64,000 bases of DNA. It comes from Neoroseomonas marina. GTDB taxonomy: Bacteria; Pseudomonadota; Alphaproteobacteria; Acetobacterales; Acetobacteraceae. Under the pieces are notes generated by a model. The model saw only the letters and a list, made by a program, of their open reading frames with translations. It made no database searches and was not told the DNA's origin. Numbering within the stretch: the stretch's first letter is position 1; the number at the start of each line of letters is the position of its first letter. Positions 29,001-37,035 of the stretch are shown piece by piece. The position numbers were made by a program, and so were the translations under genes. The stretch spans positions 248,001 to 312,000 of the forward strand of contig NZ_JABBKX010000005.1 of NCBI RefSeq assembly GCF_012927745.1, in the 5' to 3' direction.

Positions 29001-29016
29001 TTGCATGCTCATGCAA
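29001..29016. promoter_or_regulatory. Palindrome between mrr and SRAP gene
   Basis: TTGCATGCTCATGCAA has 6-bp inverted arms around a 4-bp spacer, in the 106-bp gap between the two divergent genes. It is a candidate operator; no regulator is known for it. Confidence 0.4.
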
Positions 29017-29082
29017 ATGCAGCCTAGCTAACCTCGCATTGATCCGCATCAGCGCAGCTAACGAGGCCAGTAGGACCCAAGC

Positions 29083-29817
29083 ATGTGCAACCTCTATTCG
29101 ATCGTATCGAACCAGCAGGCCATCCTTCAGCTTGCGCGGGCGTTCCGCGACAAGACGGGCAACCTGCAGCCGATGCCTGGCGTGTTCCCGGACTATGCCG
29201 CGCCGATCGTGCGGAACACGGCCGAGGGCCGTGAGTTGGCCGTGGTGCGGTGGGGCATGCCCAGCTCGAAGAAGGCGCTGCTCGACGCCGCGACGAAGCG
29301 CGCAGACAAGTTGCGGGCGAAAGGTAAGCCGGTCGACTTCGACGAACTGCTCCGCATGGAGCCGGACGCGGGCACGACGAACATCCGCAACACCACCTCG
29401 AGCCATTGGAAGCGTTGGCTCGGTGTCGAGCACCGCTGCGTCGTGCCGTTCACATCCTTCAGCGAGTTCAACCGCGATGCGGGCGGTGACATCTGGTTTG
29501 CGCTCAGCGAGACGCGTCCGCTCGCCTTCTTCGCTGGCGTGTGGGTTCCGCAGTGGACGAGCGTGCGGAAAATGAAGACCGGCGAGGAGACGATCGACCT
29601 CTTTGGCTTCCTCACATGCGAGCCCAACGCCGAGGTGCAGGCCATCCATCCAAAGGCGATGCCGGTTATCCTGACGAAGCCAGATGAGATCGAGGCTTGG
29701 ATGACGGCGCCGTGGAGCGAGGCGAAGGATCTGCAGCGTCCGTTGCCTGATGGATCGTTGGCCATCGTGGCGCGCGGCGAGAAACACGATCCCGCGGCCG
29801 CGAAGAGGCTGATCTAG
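29083..29817 (+). CDS. SRAP/HMCES-family protein (abasic-site DNA-protein crosslinker)
   Basis: A 244-aa protein of the SOS response-associated peptidase family, which attaches covalently to abasic sites in single-stranded DNA through the amino-terminal Cys. C2 directly follows the start Met (MCNLYSI). The conserved later sites are E128 in PFTSFSEF and H189 in IHPKAMPVIL. The conserved Asn found after the first strand is probably in the PDYAAPIVRN segment. It converges on a 166-aa gene and its stop shares the bases CTAG with that gene's stop. It belongs to a DNA-damage group with DnaE2. Confidence 0.9.
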   Translation: MCNLYSIVSNQQAILQLARAFRDKTGNLQPMPGVFPDYAAPIVRNTAEGRELAVVRWGMPSSKKALLDAATKRADKLRAKGKPVDFDELLRMEPDAGTTNIRNTTSSHWKRWLGVEHRCVVPFTSFSEFNRDAGGDIWFALSETRPLAFFAGVWVPQWTSVRKMKTGEETIDLFGFLTCEPNAEVQAIHPKAMPVILTKPDEIEAWMTAPWSEAKDLQRPLPDGSLAIVARGEKHDPAAAKRLI

Positions 29818-30314
29818 AACGGCAGCGGCGGTAGGTTATCCGGATCGATTCCCTGCTCGCGTAACGCCGCGCAGATTGCCGCATCCTCTTCTTCGCGCGC
29901 TCGAGCCCGCTCGGGGAAGGCGATGTCCTTCAGAACCTCATACTCCTCCTGCGGAAAGTAGACCGCGATGTCGATCCGCTCGTCGGGCCACCTGAGCGTC
30001 ACGTCGGGACCATAGACGGCGTGAGCGGCGGCGATGATCGCGGCATCCCAGGCCCCGCCGCCTTGGATCTCGCGCTCAGTCGGCTTGTGCTCGTCGAGGA
30101 ACCCGAAGTCCTCCCACAACTCGCACGCGCTGCTGCCTTCAAATGCCTCAAGCGCCGTCACACCCCGTGCAGCGAACTCGGCACGGATAGCATCCGTCGC
30201 TGCTTCCACTTGATCGGGTGTCGCGCCTGGCGCGCGGGCGTGCGCGAAGGATTCACGGCTGATACGCGCCATCTCCGCCAAGGCGGAGGCGCGATCCATC
30301 TCGGCGTCGGGCAT
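29814..30314 (-). CDS. Hypothetical 166-aa protein next to the LexA box
   Basis: Started at an ATG preceded by GGAGGAGG six bases upstream. The protein is acidic and probably globular, with a helical N-terminus (ALAEMARISRESFAHARA) and a middle GGGAWDAAIIAAAHAVYG. A likely beta part follows (VTLRWPDERIDIAVYFPQ), then a charged helix and PPLPF end. No family was recognised. It is divergent from the dnaE2 operon across a LexA box and convergent with the SRAP gene, so an SOS-linked role is plausible. Confidence 0.7.
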   Translation of the reverse strand: MPDAEMDRASALAEMARISRESFAHARAPGATPDQVEAATDAIRAEFAARGVTALEAFEGSSACELWEDFGFLDEHKPTEREIQGGGAWDAAIIAAAHAVYGPDVTLRWPDERIDIAVYFPQEEYEVLKDIAFPERARAREEEDAAICAALREQGIDPDNLPPLPF

Positions 30315-30373
30315 GAATGCCTCCTCCGATCTGCTGACCAGCGCGATTTCGGCTGGCGAGGCATCCTTACAGT

Positions 30374-30388
30374 GTTCTTGATTCGTTC
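30374..30388. promoter_or_regulatory. LexA (SOS) box
   Basis: GTTCTTGATTCGTTC is an exact match to the alphaproteobacterial LexA operator GTTC-N7-GTTC. It lies 24 bp before the ATG of the 80-aa gene that leads into dnaE2, and 59 bp before the divergent 166-aa gene. It predicts induction of at least the dnaE2 unit by DNA damage. Confidence 0.85.
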
Positions 30389-30412
30389 TCAAGCGTGCGC
30401 CATCGTCCCGCC

Positions 30413-30655
30413 ATGTCCGACCCTCTCGCCATCCCTCCTGTCCCCGCTGCCAGCGCGGGCCTGATGCCGGCAAGCCCGGCCGAAGTGGCGCAGTCCCTGG
30501 CCTACGCCCTGCGGTACGACGAGCGTGGCAAGGCCCGGGCGGCCGGGTTGGAACTCATCGCGGCAATCGCCGCGGAACGCCTGGTCGAACACCTGCAGCG
30601 CAGCGGCTTCGTGGTGCTCAAGGCGAGGACTGCACCGGCGCACTCCGCGGGATGA
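30413..30655 (+). CDS. Small protein leading the dnaE2 operon
   Basis: An 80-aa protein starting MSDPLAIPP, 24 bp after the LexA box. The first third is Pro/Ala-rich; the rest is helical with AEVAQSLAYALRYDERGKA and AERLVEHLQRSGFVVLKAR. It stands where ImuA and ImuB would normally precede DnaE2 but is far too short for either and has no RecA-like or Y-family features. It ends 3 bp before the dnaE2 start, so it is co-transcribed and likely translated with it. Function unknown. Confidence 0.7.
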   Translation: MSDPLAIPPVPAASAGLMPASPAEVAQSLAYALRYDERGKARAAGLELIAAIAAERLVEHLQRSGFVVLKARTAPAHSAG

Positions 30656-30658
30656 CAC

Positions 30659-33600
30659 ATGACCGCCCCGGCTTTCGCCGAGCTGTGCGCCAGGAGCAAT
30701 TTCAGCCTCCTCGACGGTGCATCACATCCCGCCGAGCTTGTGTCGAAGGGTGCTGATCTCGACCTCGCCGGGATCGGCATCTGCGACACCAACACCCTCG
30801 CCGGCGTGGTGCAGGCGCATGTTGCCGCCAAGGAACTCGGCCTGCCCTTCGCGGTCGGTGCGCGGGTCCTGGTGGACGACGGCGCCGAGTATCTGGTCTG
30901 GCCGACGGACCGCGCGGCCTATGGCCGGCTGACCGCCCTCCTGTCCCGTGGCCGGATGCTGGCCCCGAAGGGCGAATGCCGGATCGGCCGCGCCGATCTG
31001 ATCGGCGCCGTGCAGGGCTCGGCGGTGGCTCTGATGGCGCCCGACCTTCCCTCCGCCGAGTTCGGCGCCCGCCTGTCGGCCGATGCTGAAGCCCTGAGGG
31101 ACCGTCTGCCGCTTCTACTGCACTGCGCCGTGCCGTGCGTCATGGACGGCGCCCTCGACCGGCGGCTCGACTGCGCCGCCGCTGCCGGCGTGCCGCTGCT
31201 CGCCACCACGGCGCCGCGCTACCACGAGGCTTCCCGGCGGCGCCTGGCCGATTTGCTGACGGCCATCCGATTGCGGACCACGGTCGACCGGATCGGTCGG
31301 GCCGCGGAGATCAATGCGGAACGCCGCCTGAAGTCCCCGGAGGAGATCGCAAAACTATTTTACCGTCATCCGGAGGCGCTGACGGCCTCGCTTCGCATCC
31401 TCGAGGCCACGCGCGGCTTCAGCCTCGACCAGCTCCGCTACGAATATCCCGAGGAGGTGTTGGAACCCGGTAGGACGGCGCAGGAGACGCTTGTCGCGCG
31501 CGTCGCCGAGGCGGTCGCGGAGCGCTGGCAGCATGGCGTGTCAGACGATATCACGAGGCGGCTGGATCACGAGCTGCAACTGATCGAGCAACTCGGCTAC
31601 GCGCCCTATTTCCTGACGGTCCACGAGATCGTCCGCTTTGCCCGGTCCAAGGGCATCCTCTGCCAAGGGCGCGGCAGCGCCGCCAACTCGGCGGTCTGCT
31701 ACGTCCTCGGCATCACCGCCGTCGATCCGGCCAAGCATGACCTCCTCTTCGAGCGCTTCGTCTCGGCGAGCCGCGGCGAACCGCCTGACATCGACGTCGA
31801 CTTCGAGCATGAGCGCCGCGAGGAGGTGATCCAGCACATCTACGACCGCTATGGCCGCGACCGTGCGGCCATCGTGGCCACGGTCATCCGATACAGGACG
31901 CGCAGCGCCATCCGCGAAGTCGGGAAGGCGATGGGCCTTTCCGAGGACGTGACAGGCAAGCTCGCGAAGTCGGCTTGGGGTCCCGGATCTGACGAGCCGC
32001 TCGAGGACATCGCAGCGTCGGCGGGACTGGACACCAGCGACCCGCGCCTTGGCATGGCGCTGGAACTCGCCGGGGAGATCCAGGACTTCCCGCGCCATCT
32101 CGCGACGCATGTCGGCGGCTTCGTCATCACGCGGGGGCCGCTCGTCGAGCTGGCGGTGGTGTCGAATGCGGCCATGGAAGGCCGAACCGTGCTCGAATGG
32201 GACAAGGACGACGTCGAGGCGCTCGGCATCCTCAAGGTGGATGTGCTCGGTCTCGGCATGCTGTCCTGCCTGCGCCGGGGCTTCGACCTTCTCCGCAACC
32301 ACCGGCACGTTGCGCTCGACCTGGCCAGCGTGCCGAAGGACGACCCGGCGACCTATGCCATGTTACGCCGTGCTGACAGCCTCGGCGTGTTCCAGGTCGA
32401 GAGTCGGGCGCAGATGGCGATGCTGCCGCGCCTGCGTCCGAGGGAGTTCTATGACCTGGTCGTGCAGGTCGCCATCGTGCGGCCGGGACCGATCCAAGGT
32501 GACATGGTCCACCCCTACATCCGCCGGCGCTGGGGCCTTGAGGAGCCCGAGTATCCGGGTCCCTCGCCGGAGCATGGGCCGGCCGATGAACTGAAACAGG
32601 TTCTCGGCCGCACCCTCGGCGTGCCGCTGTTCCAGGAGCAGGCCATGCGCCTCGCGATCGTCGCAGCACAGTTCTCGCCCGAGGAGGCAGACGCGCTGCG
32701 GCGGGCCATGGCAACGTTCAAATACACCCAGGGCGTCGGCGCCTACCGGGACCGCCTGGTGAGCGGCATGGTGCGCCGCGGCTATTCGGAGGAGATGGCC
32801 GAGCGGGTCTTCAAGCAGATCGAGGGGTTCGGGAGCTACGGCTTCCCCGAAAGCCACGCCGCCAGCTTCGCCCACCTCGTCTATGCGTCGAGTTGGCTGA
32901 AGTGCCACCACCCGGCGGTGTTCGCCTGCGCCCTGCTCAACAGCCAGCCCATGGGCTTCTACGCGCCGGCGCAGATTGTCCGCGACGCGCGAGAGCATGA
33001 CGTTGTCGTGCGCCCGGTCAGCGTCGACGCCAGCGCGTGGGACTGCTCCCTCGAGCCCGACCCGGCGAGCGCCGATCAGCATGCACTGCGGCTTGGCCTG
33101 CGGATGGTGGCAGGTCTTCCGGAGGAGGAAGGCCGGGCGCTGGTGAAGGCGCGGGTCGCGAACAACGGCGCTCCGTTCGCCTCCGTCGAGGAAGTGGCGC
33201 GGCGGGCTGGCCTGAGCCGTCGTGCCATCGAAGCCCTTGCGGACGCGGATGCCTTCGCCGCCCTCGGGTCAGGGCGCCGGGAGGCGGCCTGGGATGCCGC
33301 GGCCATCGACCGTGGACTGACGACCGACCTGCCGCTCTTTGCGGCGGTGGCGGCCGCCGACCATCCCGACGTGCGGTCCCTGATCCCGGAGGCCGGTCCG
33401 ACGCTGCCGGCCATGCCCGAGGGCGAGGCCATCGGGCGGGACTACAGCGCAACCGGCCTGACCTTGCGTCGGCATCCCCTGGCGCTGCTGCGCCCGATCC
33501 TGGCCCGCCTACGCTGCGACGACACGCGGACCCTGGCTCGGACGCCCGCGGGGCGGCGCGTCCGAATTCCCGGCCTGGTGCTGATGCGGCAGCAGCCGAT

Positions 33601-33946
33601 GACCGCGAAGGGCGTGATCTTCATGACGATCGAAGACGAGCACGGCCAAGGCAACATCGTCGTCTACACGCACATCGCCGAGCGCGACCGCATTCCGCTG
33701 CTGACGTCGACACTGATCGTCGTTGAGGGGCGCTTGGAGCGGGAGGACGAGCACGCGGAGGTGCCGATCGTCCATCTCATCGCGTCGCGGCTCATCGACC
33801 GGTCGGACCTGCTTGGGCAGTTGGCAGCGATGGGCGAGGACCGTGGCGCGTCGGCGGAGCGGATGCTTGGCCGGGCAGACGAGGTGAAGCGACCGGAGCC
33901 CGGGTCGCAGCGTGTGAAGCTGCCTGCGACGCGGGATTTCCAATAG
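30659..33946 (+). CDS. dnaE2: Error-prone DNA polymerase III alpha subunit DnaE2 (ImuC)
   Basis: A 1095-aa polymerase that performs SOS mutagenic translesion synthesis. The N-terminal PHP domain opens with AELCARSNFSLLDGASHP. The polymerase catalytic Asp pair is in PPDIDVDFEHERREE (from residue 375); the third is in LGILKVDVLGLG. The late OB-fold (VLMRQQPMTAKGVIFMTIEDE) and end (VKLPATRDFQ) are typical of DnaE2 rather than replicative DnaE. It sits behind a LexA box with an 80-aa gene but without ImuA or ImuB, which normally supply its clamp-linked partner. Confidence 0.95.
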   Translation: MTAPAFAELCARSNFSLLDGASHPAELVSKGADLDLAGIGICDTNTLAGVVQAHVAAKELGLPFAVGARVLVDDGAEYLVWPTDRAAYGRLTALLSRGRMLAPKGECRIGRADLIGAVQGSAVALMAPDLPSAEFGARLSADAEALRDRLPLLLHCAVPCVMDGALDRRLDCAAAAGVPLLATTAPRYHEASRRRLADLLTAIRLRTTVDRIGRAAEINAERRLKSPEEIAKLFYRHPEALTASLRILEATRGFSLDQLRYEYPEEVLEPGRTAQETLVARVAEAVAERWQHGVSDDITRRLDHELQLIEQLGYAPYFLTVHEIVRFARSKGILCQGRGSAANSAVCYVLGITAVDPAKHDLLFERFVSASRGEPPDIDVDFEHERREEVIQHIYDRYGRDRAAIVATVIRYRTRSAIREVGKAMGLSEDVTGKLAKSAWGPGSDEPLEDIAASAGLDTSDPRLGMALELAGEIQDFPRHLATHVGGFVITRGPLVELAVVSNAAMEGRTVLEWDKDDVEALGILKVDVLGLGMLSCLRRGFDLLRNHRHVALDLASVPKDDPATYAMLRRADSLGVFQVESRAQMAMLPRLRPREFYDLVVQVAIVRPGPIQGDMVHPYIRRRWGLEEPEYPGPSPEHGPADELKQVLGRTLGVPLFQEQAMRLAIVAAQFSPEEADALRRAMATFKYTQGVGAYRDRLVSGMVRRGYSEEMAERVFKQIEGFGSYGFPESHAASFAHLVYASSWLKCHHPAVFACALLNSQPMGFYAPAQIVRDAREHDVVVRPVSVDASAWDCSLEPDPASADQHALRLGLRMVAGLPEEEGRALVKARVANNGAPFASVEEVARRAGLSRRAIEALADADAFAALGSGRREAAWDAAAIDRGLTTDLPLFAAVAAADHPDVRSLIPEAGPTLPAMPEGEAIGRDYSATGLTLRRHPLALLRPILARLRCDDTRTLARTPAGRRVRIPGLVLMRQQPMTAKGVIFMTIEDEHGQGNIVVYTHIAERDRIPLLTSTLIVVEGRLEREDEHAEVPIVHLIASRLIDRSDLLGQLAAMGEDRGASAERMLGRADEVKRPEPGSQRVKLPATRDFQ

Positions 33947-34034
33947 TCAACCGTCAGCGCTGTTCACAAAAGGCACCATGGACGCACTCGAACGGTGTGC
34001 GGTGCGGCAATCATTGACGGCACGCCAAGCCAAT

Positions 34035-35429
34035 CTACGATCCGAAGTCCTTCCCGCCGTCGGGCAGAATCGCATAGCGGATCGTTAGCGCGTCGCTTGC
34101 TGATCCGCGGGAGCTGTCCTCGACGCCCAAGACTTTGATGGCGGCGAAAAAGCCATGCACATTCCTCAATACCGCAATCTGGCCAGTCTGAATCGCCCGG
34201 ACGCGGGACGTGAAGTCGTATTCGGACGCGTCCTTAATCTGCTCCAGTTCGGTCGCTCCACGCGCGATAGCAATTCCATGGATCGAGGGTGGATCGTTCA
34301 TCAGGTAAATGCTGGTATCGCTTGCCTTTGACCAGCAGGTCTCAAACGCCGTCGCTCCGCGCCCGATAATGTATCGTCCATTGTGTGAGCCATAGTCGAA
34401 CGTCACCTCTCCAGACATGGCCCCGGATGTTGGTGCAGGGACGTCAGAGGCCTTTCCTGACGTCGGGGAGATGCCGACCTTCTTCGCAATCTCGACTGCA
34501 AGTTCCGCTGGAGAGTAGCGGTTCGCGTCGAGGTACTGGAGTGTGGCCGGCAGGCCCGGGACCGGCGTCTCGTCGAACCGTACCGGGAGGATAAACTCCT
34601 CGTCGCTCTCCATTTGGCGGCTGATGGCGGCTCGCCGTTCATGGCGCGTCCAGCTCTTGCTGACGTACTCCGTAGAGATGAACATCACGACGAACTGGCT
34701 GTCGTGCGCAAAAATCTGATGGAAGTACTCAGCGCCGTCTTTGCCCCATAAGGCGTTAGCCTCGAAGCGGTCGTAGAAAACTGCGATATGCTTCGCGGCA
34801 AGTGCGTCCGCCACGCGGCTCACGTAGTCGCGCTGCTCACCGGCAAAGGAGAGAGCAACCTGGTACGGGCGCGAAGCTCGTTCGACGTTTCGCGAGGAAC
34901 CCATCAAAGGCGAAGCCTGGTTGGTGGCATCTTGGCCTCCCGATGCTGGCGGCGTGGGATTTGCCACCAAACGCGCCCCCGGGGCTACCAGGTCAAGGCC
35001 AACGTCGAACTGCCGGATCTGATAACGAACGTAGTCGCGGAGCTTGTTCATCCGCCCCTGAATCGCGTTGGTGGCTGCTGTGCCACCAAATTCCGCGCAC
35101 CACGACGCTAAGTTGGAATTTTGCTCAAGGATCCCAACCATGTCGTGAGCCCGCGCGATGGTTTGGTCTCGACACGCCGGAAAATCGACTCCCGGGATCG
35201 ACTTCATGTGGCGCAGCACATCGACCATCTCAGACAACGCGGTGTGGAACTCTCCCTCAACCAGACCTGCCACAGCCCTGAGCGTGGCGCCTGATCGGAA
35301 TAGACCTCTCGCGGCATTGCCAGCCGCAATGGCCCTCGCTCCCTCCCTTGCTCGGCCTGCTGCGGCATTCTGGATGGTGTACAGGCGATCAAGGAAATCG
35401 TTCACGGTTGGGAGGGTGTCGTTCGGCAT
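34035..35429 (-). CDS. TIR-domain protein, putative anti-phage effector
   Basis: A 464-aa protein in three parts. Residues 1-150 are a helical domain without recognised family. Residues 188-318 are a TIR domain: YQVALSFAGEQRDYVSRVADAL, VFYDRFEANALWGKDGAEYF, FVVMFISTEYVSKSW, with the candidate catalytic E264 four residues after W260. The last 120 residues (VTFDYGSHNGRYIIGRG; CWSKASDTSIYLMNDPPS) form a beta-rich domain shared with other bacterial TIR proteins. TIR domains in defence systems usually destroy or convert NAD+. It ends the minus-strand run that includes avcD. Confidence 0.82.
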   Translation of the reverse strand: MPNDTLPTVNDFLDRLYTIQNAAAGRAREGARAIAAGNAARGLFRSGATLRAVAGLVEGEFHTALSEMVDVLRHMKSIPGVDFPACRDQTIARAHDMVGILEQNSNLASWCAEFGGTAATNAIQGRMNKLRDYVRYQIRQFDVGLDLVAPGARLVANPTPPASGGQDATNQASPLMGSSRNVERASRPYQVALSFAGEQRDYVSRVADALAAKHIAVFYDRFEANALWGKDGAEYFHQIFAHDSQFVVMFISTEYVSKSWTRHERRAAISRQMESDEEFILPVRFDETPVPGLPATLQYLDANRYSPAELAVEIAKKVGISPTSGKASDVPAPTSGAMSGEVTFDYGSHNGRYIIGRGATAFETCWSKASDTSIYLMNDPPSIHGIAIARGATELEQIKDASEYDFTSRVRAIQTGQIAVLRNVHGFFAAIKVLGVEDSSRGSASDALTIRYAILPDGGKDFGS

Positions 35430-35468
35430 GCAGGAAGTATAGGCAGCTGGATTACCGACCAGCGAGGT

Positions 35469-35690
35469 CTACGGGGCGGTGGAGCGGCGGCTACCCGACA
35501 CTGTGGCCGTCGTTTTCGTCGTTCTGATCTCTACCATCAGCCGCAGCGCCACTCGCACCGGACCAGGGATCGCGCGCTCTCCTAGCGCCCATCGCCGCAC
35601 GGTGCGCGCATCCACCTCGAGCGCTGCGGCAGCTTCGACCTGCGTCATGCCGAGATCCGCGATCGCCTTGCGGAACTCATCCGCGGACAA
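35469..35690 (-). CDS. Small XRE-family DNA-binding regulator
   Basis: A 73-aa protein with a TTG start preceded by GAGG. The helix-turn-helix core is residues 4-50 (FRKAIADLGMTQVEAAAALEVDARTVRRWALGERAIPG is the region; key part MTQVEAAAALEVDARTVRRW). Such small XRE proteins occur in phage and defence modules as repressors. It overlaps the preceding 76-aa gene by 14 bp and ends 40 bp before the TIR gene start, so it may control the TIR gene. Confidence 0.8.
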   Translation of the reverse strand: MSADEFRKAIADLGMTQVEAAAALEVDARTVRRWALGERAIPGPVRVALRLMVEIRTTKTTATVSGSRRSTAP

Positions 35691-35907
35691 CGATGCCGTC
35701 CTCGCGCAGCGTCATGCCGTGCTCGGCGAACACAGGGCGCAGCGTCTCGTAGGTGTCTTCGATGCCGAAGGTGTTCGAGATGGTGCCATCGGCCCGGAAA
35801 AGCGCCAGGCGCTCCGGCCGATCGACGCGCCGCGAGACGTAGCCCACGGCCTCCGCCGGGAGGGCGGGGTGGGTCATCGGAACCGGGTTGTAGGTGCGCT
35901 TGGCCAT
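35677..35907 (-). CDS. Small hypothetical protein paired with XRE regulator
   Basis: A 76-aa protein beginning MAKRTYNPVP. It has VGYVSRRVDRPERLALFRAD and a mid-part GTISNTFGIEDTYETL; no family recognised. There is no clear ribosome binding site before the ATG. It overlaps the XRE gene by 14 bp in another frame, which suggests coupled translation. Possible roles include an antitoxin-like or regulatory partner; this is not supported by sequence family. Confidence 0.55.
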   Translation of the reverse strand: MAKRTYNPVPMTHPALPAEAVGYVSRRVDRPERLALFRADGTISNTFGIEDTYETLRPVFAEHGMTLREDGIVVRG

Positions 35908-35990
35908 GAGGAGAGAAATAGGGCCATTGGCCCTAATTCATCAAGAGTCTTGTCCACGGGATTCCGTGCCGAACTCTCGCGTCTGACGCC

Positions 35991-36773
35991 TCAGTTTCGG
36001 TAGGTGGCTCGCTTTGGGTCAAACCCGGCGGGTTCCTCAACATCGGGCCATGCACGCACGATCGCCCGACATGCAGCTTCGACATTTCGCGCCATGCGCT
36101 TATGGCTCGCGGGCGCCGGGGTGGCTGTCTGCCGATGGCTATGGAATACGATGCAGTGATCCGCCGAGGCCCGAACGCCATCCTGCGTGATCGCGCGCTC
36201 GACAAGCCGATGGACCATGACAGCTGTTACCTGACTGGCGAGTAAGGCAGCGGCCTGCGCATCTGCAGATTTTAGCATCCCGCCCTTCGCGGGATCGACA
36301 ATCACTGCGCCAGCCAAATCAAGGCCACGATTCCGGTTGAAGCGCAGCCATATGGTCGGCTGCACGCTCACTGTTACTCCCTCAATCACCATCGGCCTTT
36401 GAATCGAAGCTCGCGTTACGATGCAGCCGGCCGTGTCGAGATGCGGAGATGCCTTTTGAAAGGCATCGAGGGCCGCGATCTCATGATCGAGGTTGCGCGA
36501 CTGTTGCTGAGACGTAGCGGAGCGCCTTCGATTTAGGAGATCCGCTCTGCAAGCTTCGAGGATCGTCGGATCGCGGCTTTGACCAGCGAGATATCGAGCA
36601 ATGGCCATCCGAACAGTTCTATAGAGCGTCGATCGCGCAATCCGCTCGAACTTCATGCCCCGCACGATGGTATCGCGGGGGTCGTCGTCGGCCGCGATGT
36701 ACTCCCCAAGCTCAAAGGCGGTAATCCGAGGGCGCCTGTTCACGCGCCAGACCTTGTCGTCGGAACCCAGCAT
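35991..36773 (-). CDS. Hypothetical 260-aa protein downstream of avcD
   Basis: A protein without recognised family. Its N-terminal half is helical (RITAFELGEYIAADDDPRDT; STLYRTVRMAIARYLAGQ). The middle has beta-type segments: GVTVSVQPTIWLRFNR and LDLAGAVIVDPAKGG. The spacing of a polar strand then an Asp-x-x-Lys strand faintly recalls PD-(D/E)XK nucleases, but this is weak. It lies in the same minus-strand run as avcD, 83 bp after the 58-aa gene. A role in defence or immunity control is a guess from position. Confidence 0.65.
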   Translation of the reverse strand: MLGSDDKVWRVNRRPRITAFELGEYIAADDDPRDTIVRGMKFERIARSTLYRTVRMAIARYLAGQSRDPTILEACRADLLNRRRSATSQQQSRNLDHEIAALDAFQKASPHLDTAGCIVTRASIQRPMVIEGVTVSVQPTIWLRFNRNRGLDLAGAVIVDPAKGGMLKSADAQAAALLASQVTAVMVHRLVERAITQDGVRASADHCIVFHSHRQTATPAPASHKRMARNVEAACRAIVRAWPDVEEPAGFDPKRATYRN

Positions 36774-36856
36774 GATTCCCCCGAAGACATCAAGGGCACC
36801 GCAGCGCTACGCCACCGAACCGACGGTGACGCGCCCCACTTCGCCGCGCTCTAGCG

Positions 36857-37033
36857 TCAAGCCCGCTTTCCTGGGTGAGCGACGAGCGCGTGATCCGACT
36901 CGTCCTTCGGTGGCGGGTTTCTCACGGCCCTTGTCGCCTCACGCCGCATGGCGTCCTGCTTCCACTGCGGCCAGGACGCTACCTCGCGCTCTGCGCGCTG
37001 CATTTCGCGGTTAAGCATCTGCTTGTCATTCAT
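36857..37033 (-). CDS. Small charged protein co-transcribed with avcD
   Basis: A 58-aa protein started at the ATG preceded by GAGGAG, which overlaps the avcD 3' end region; the gap to the avcD stop is 2 bp. It is rich in Glu, Arg and Lys (LNREMQRAEREVASWPQWK; DAMRREATRAVRNPP) and probably helical. No family recognised. The coupling to avcD makes it a candidate accessory, inhibitor or antitoxin of the deaminase. Confidence 0.6.
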   Translation of the reverse strand: MNDKQMLNREMQRAEREVASWPQWKQDAMRREATRAVRNPPPKDESDHALVAHPGKRA

Positions 37034-37035
37034 GA

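Noticed and set aside
30413-30655. The 80-aa gene as a short ImuA or ImuB
   Set aside because: It is several times too short and lacks RecA-like or Y-family polymerase motifs.
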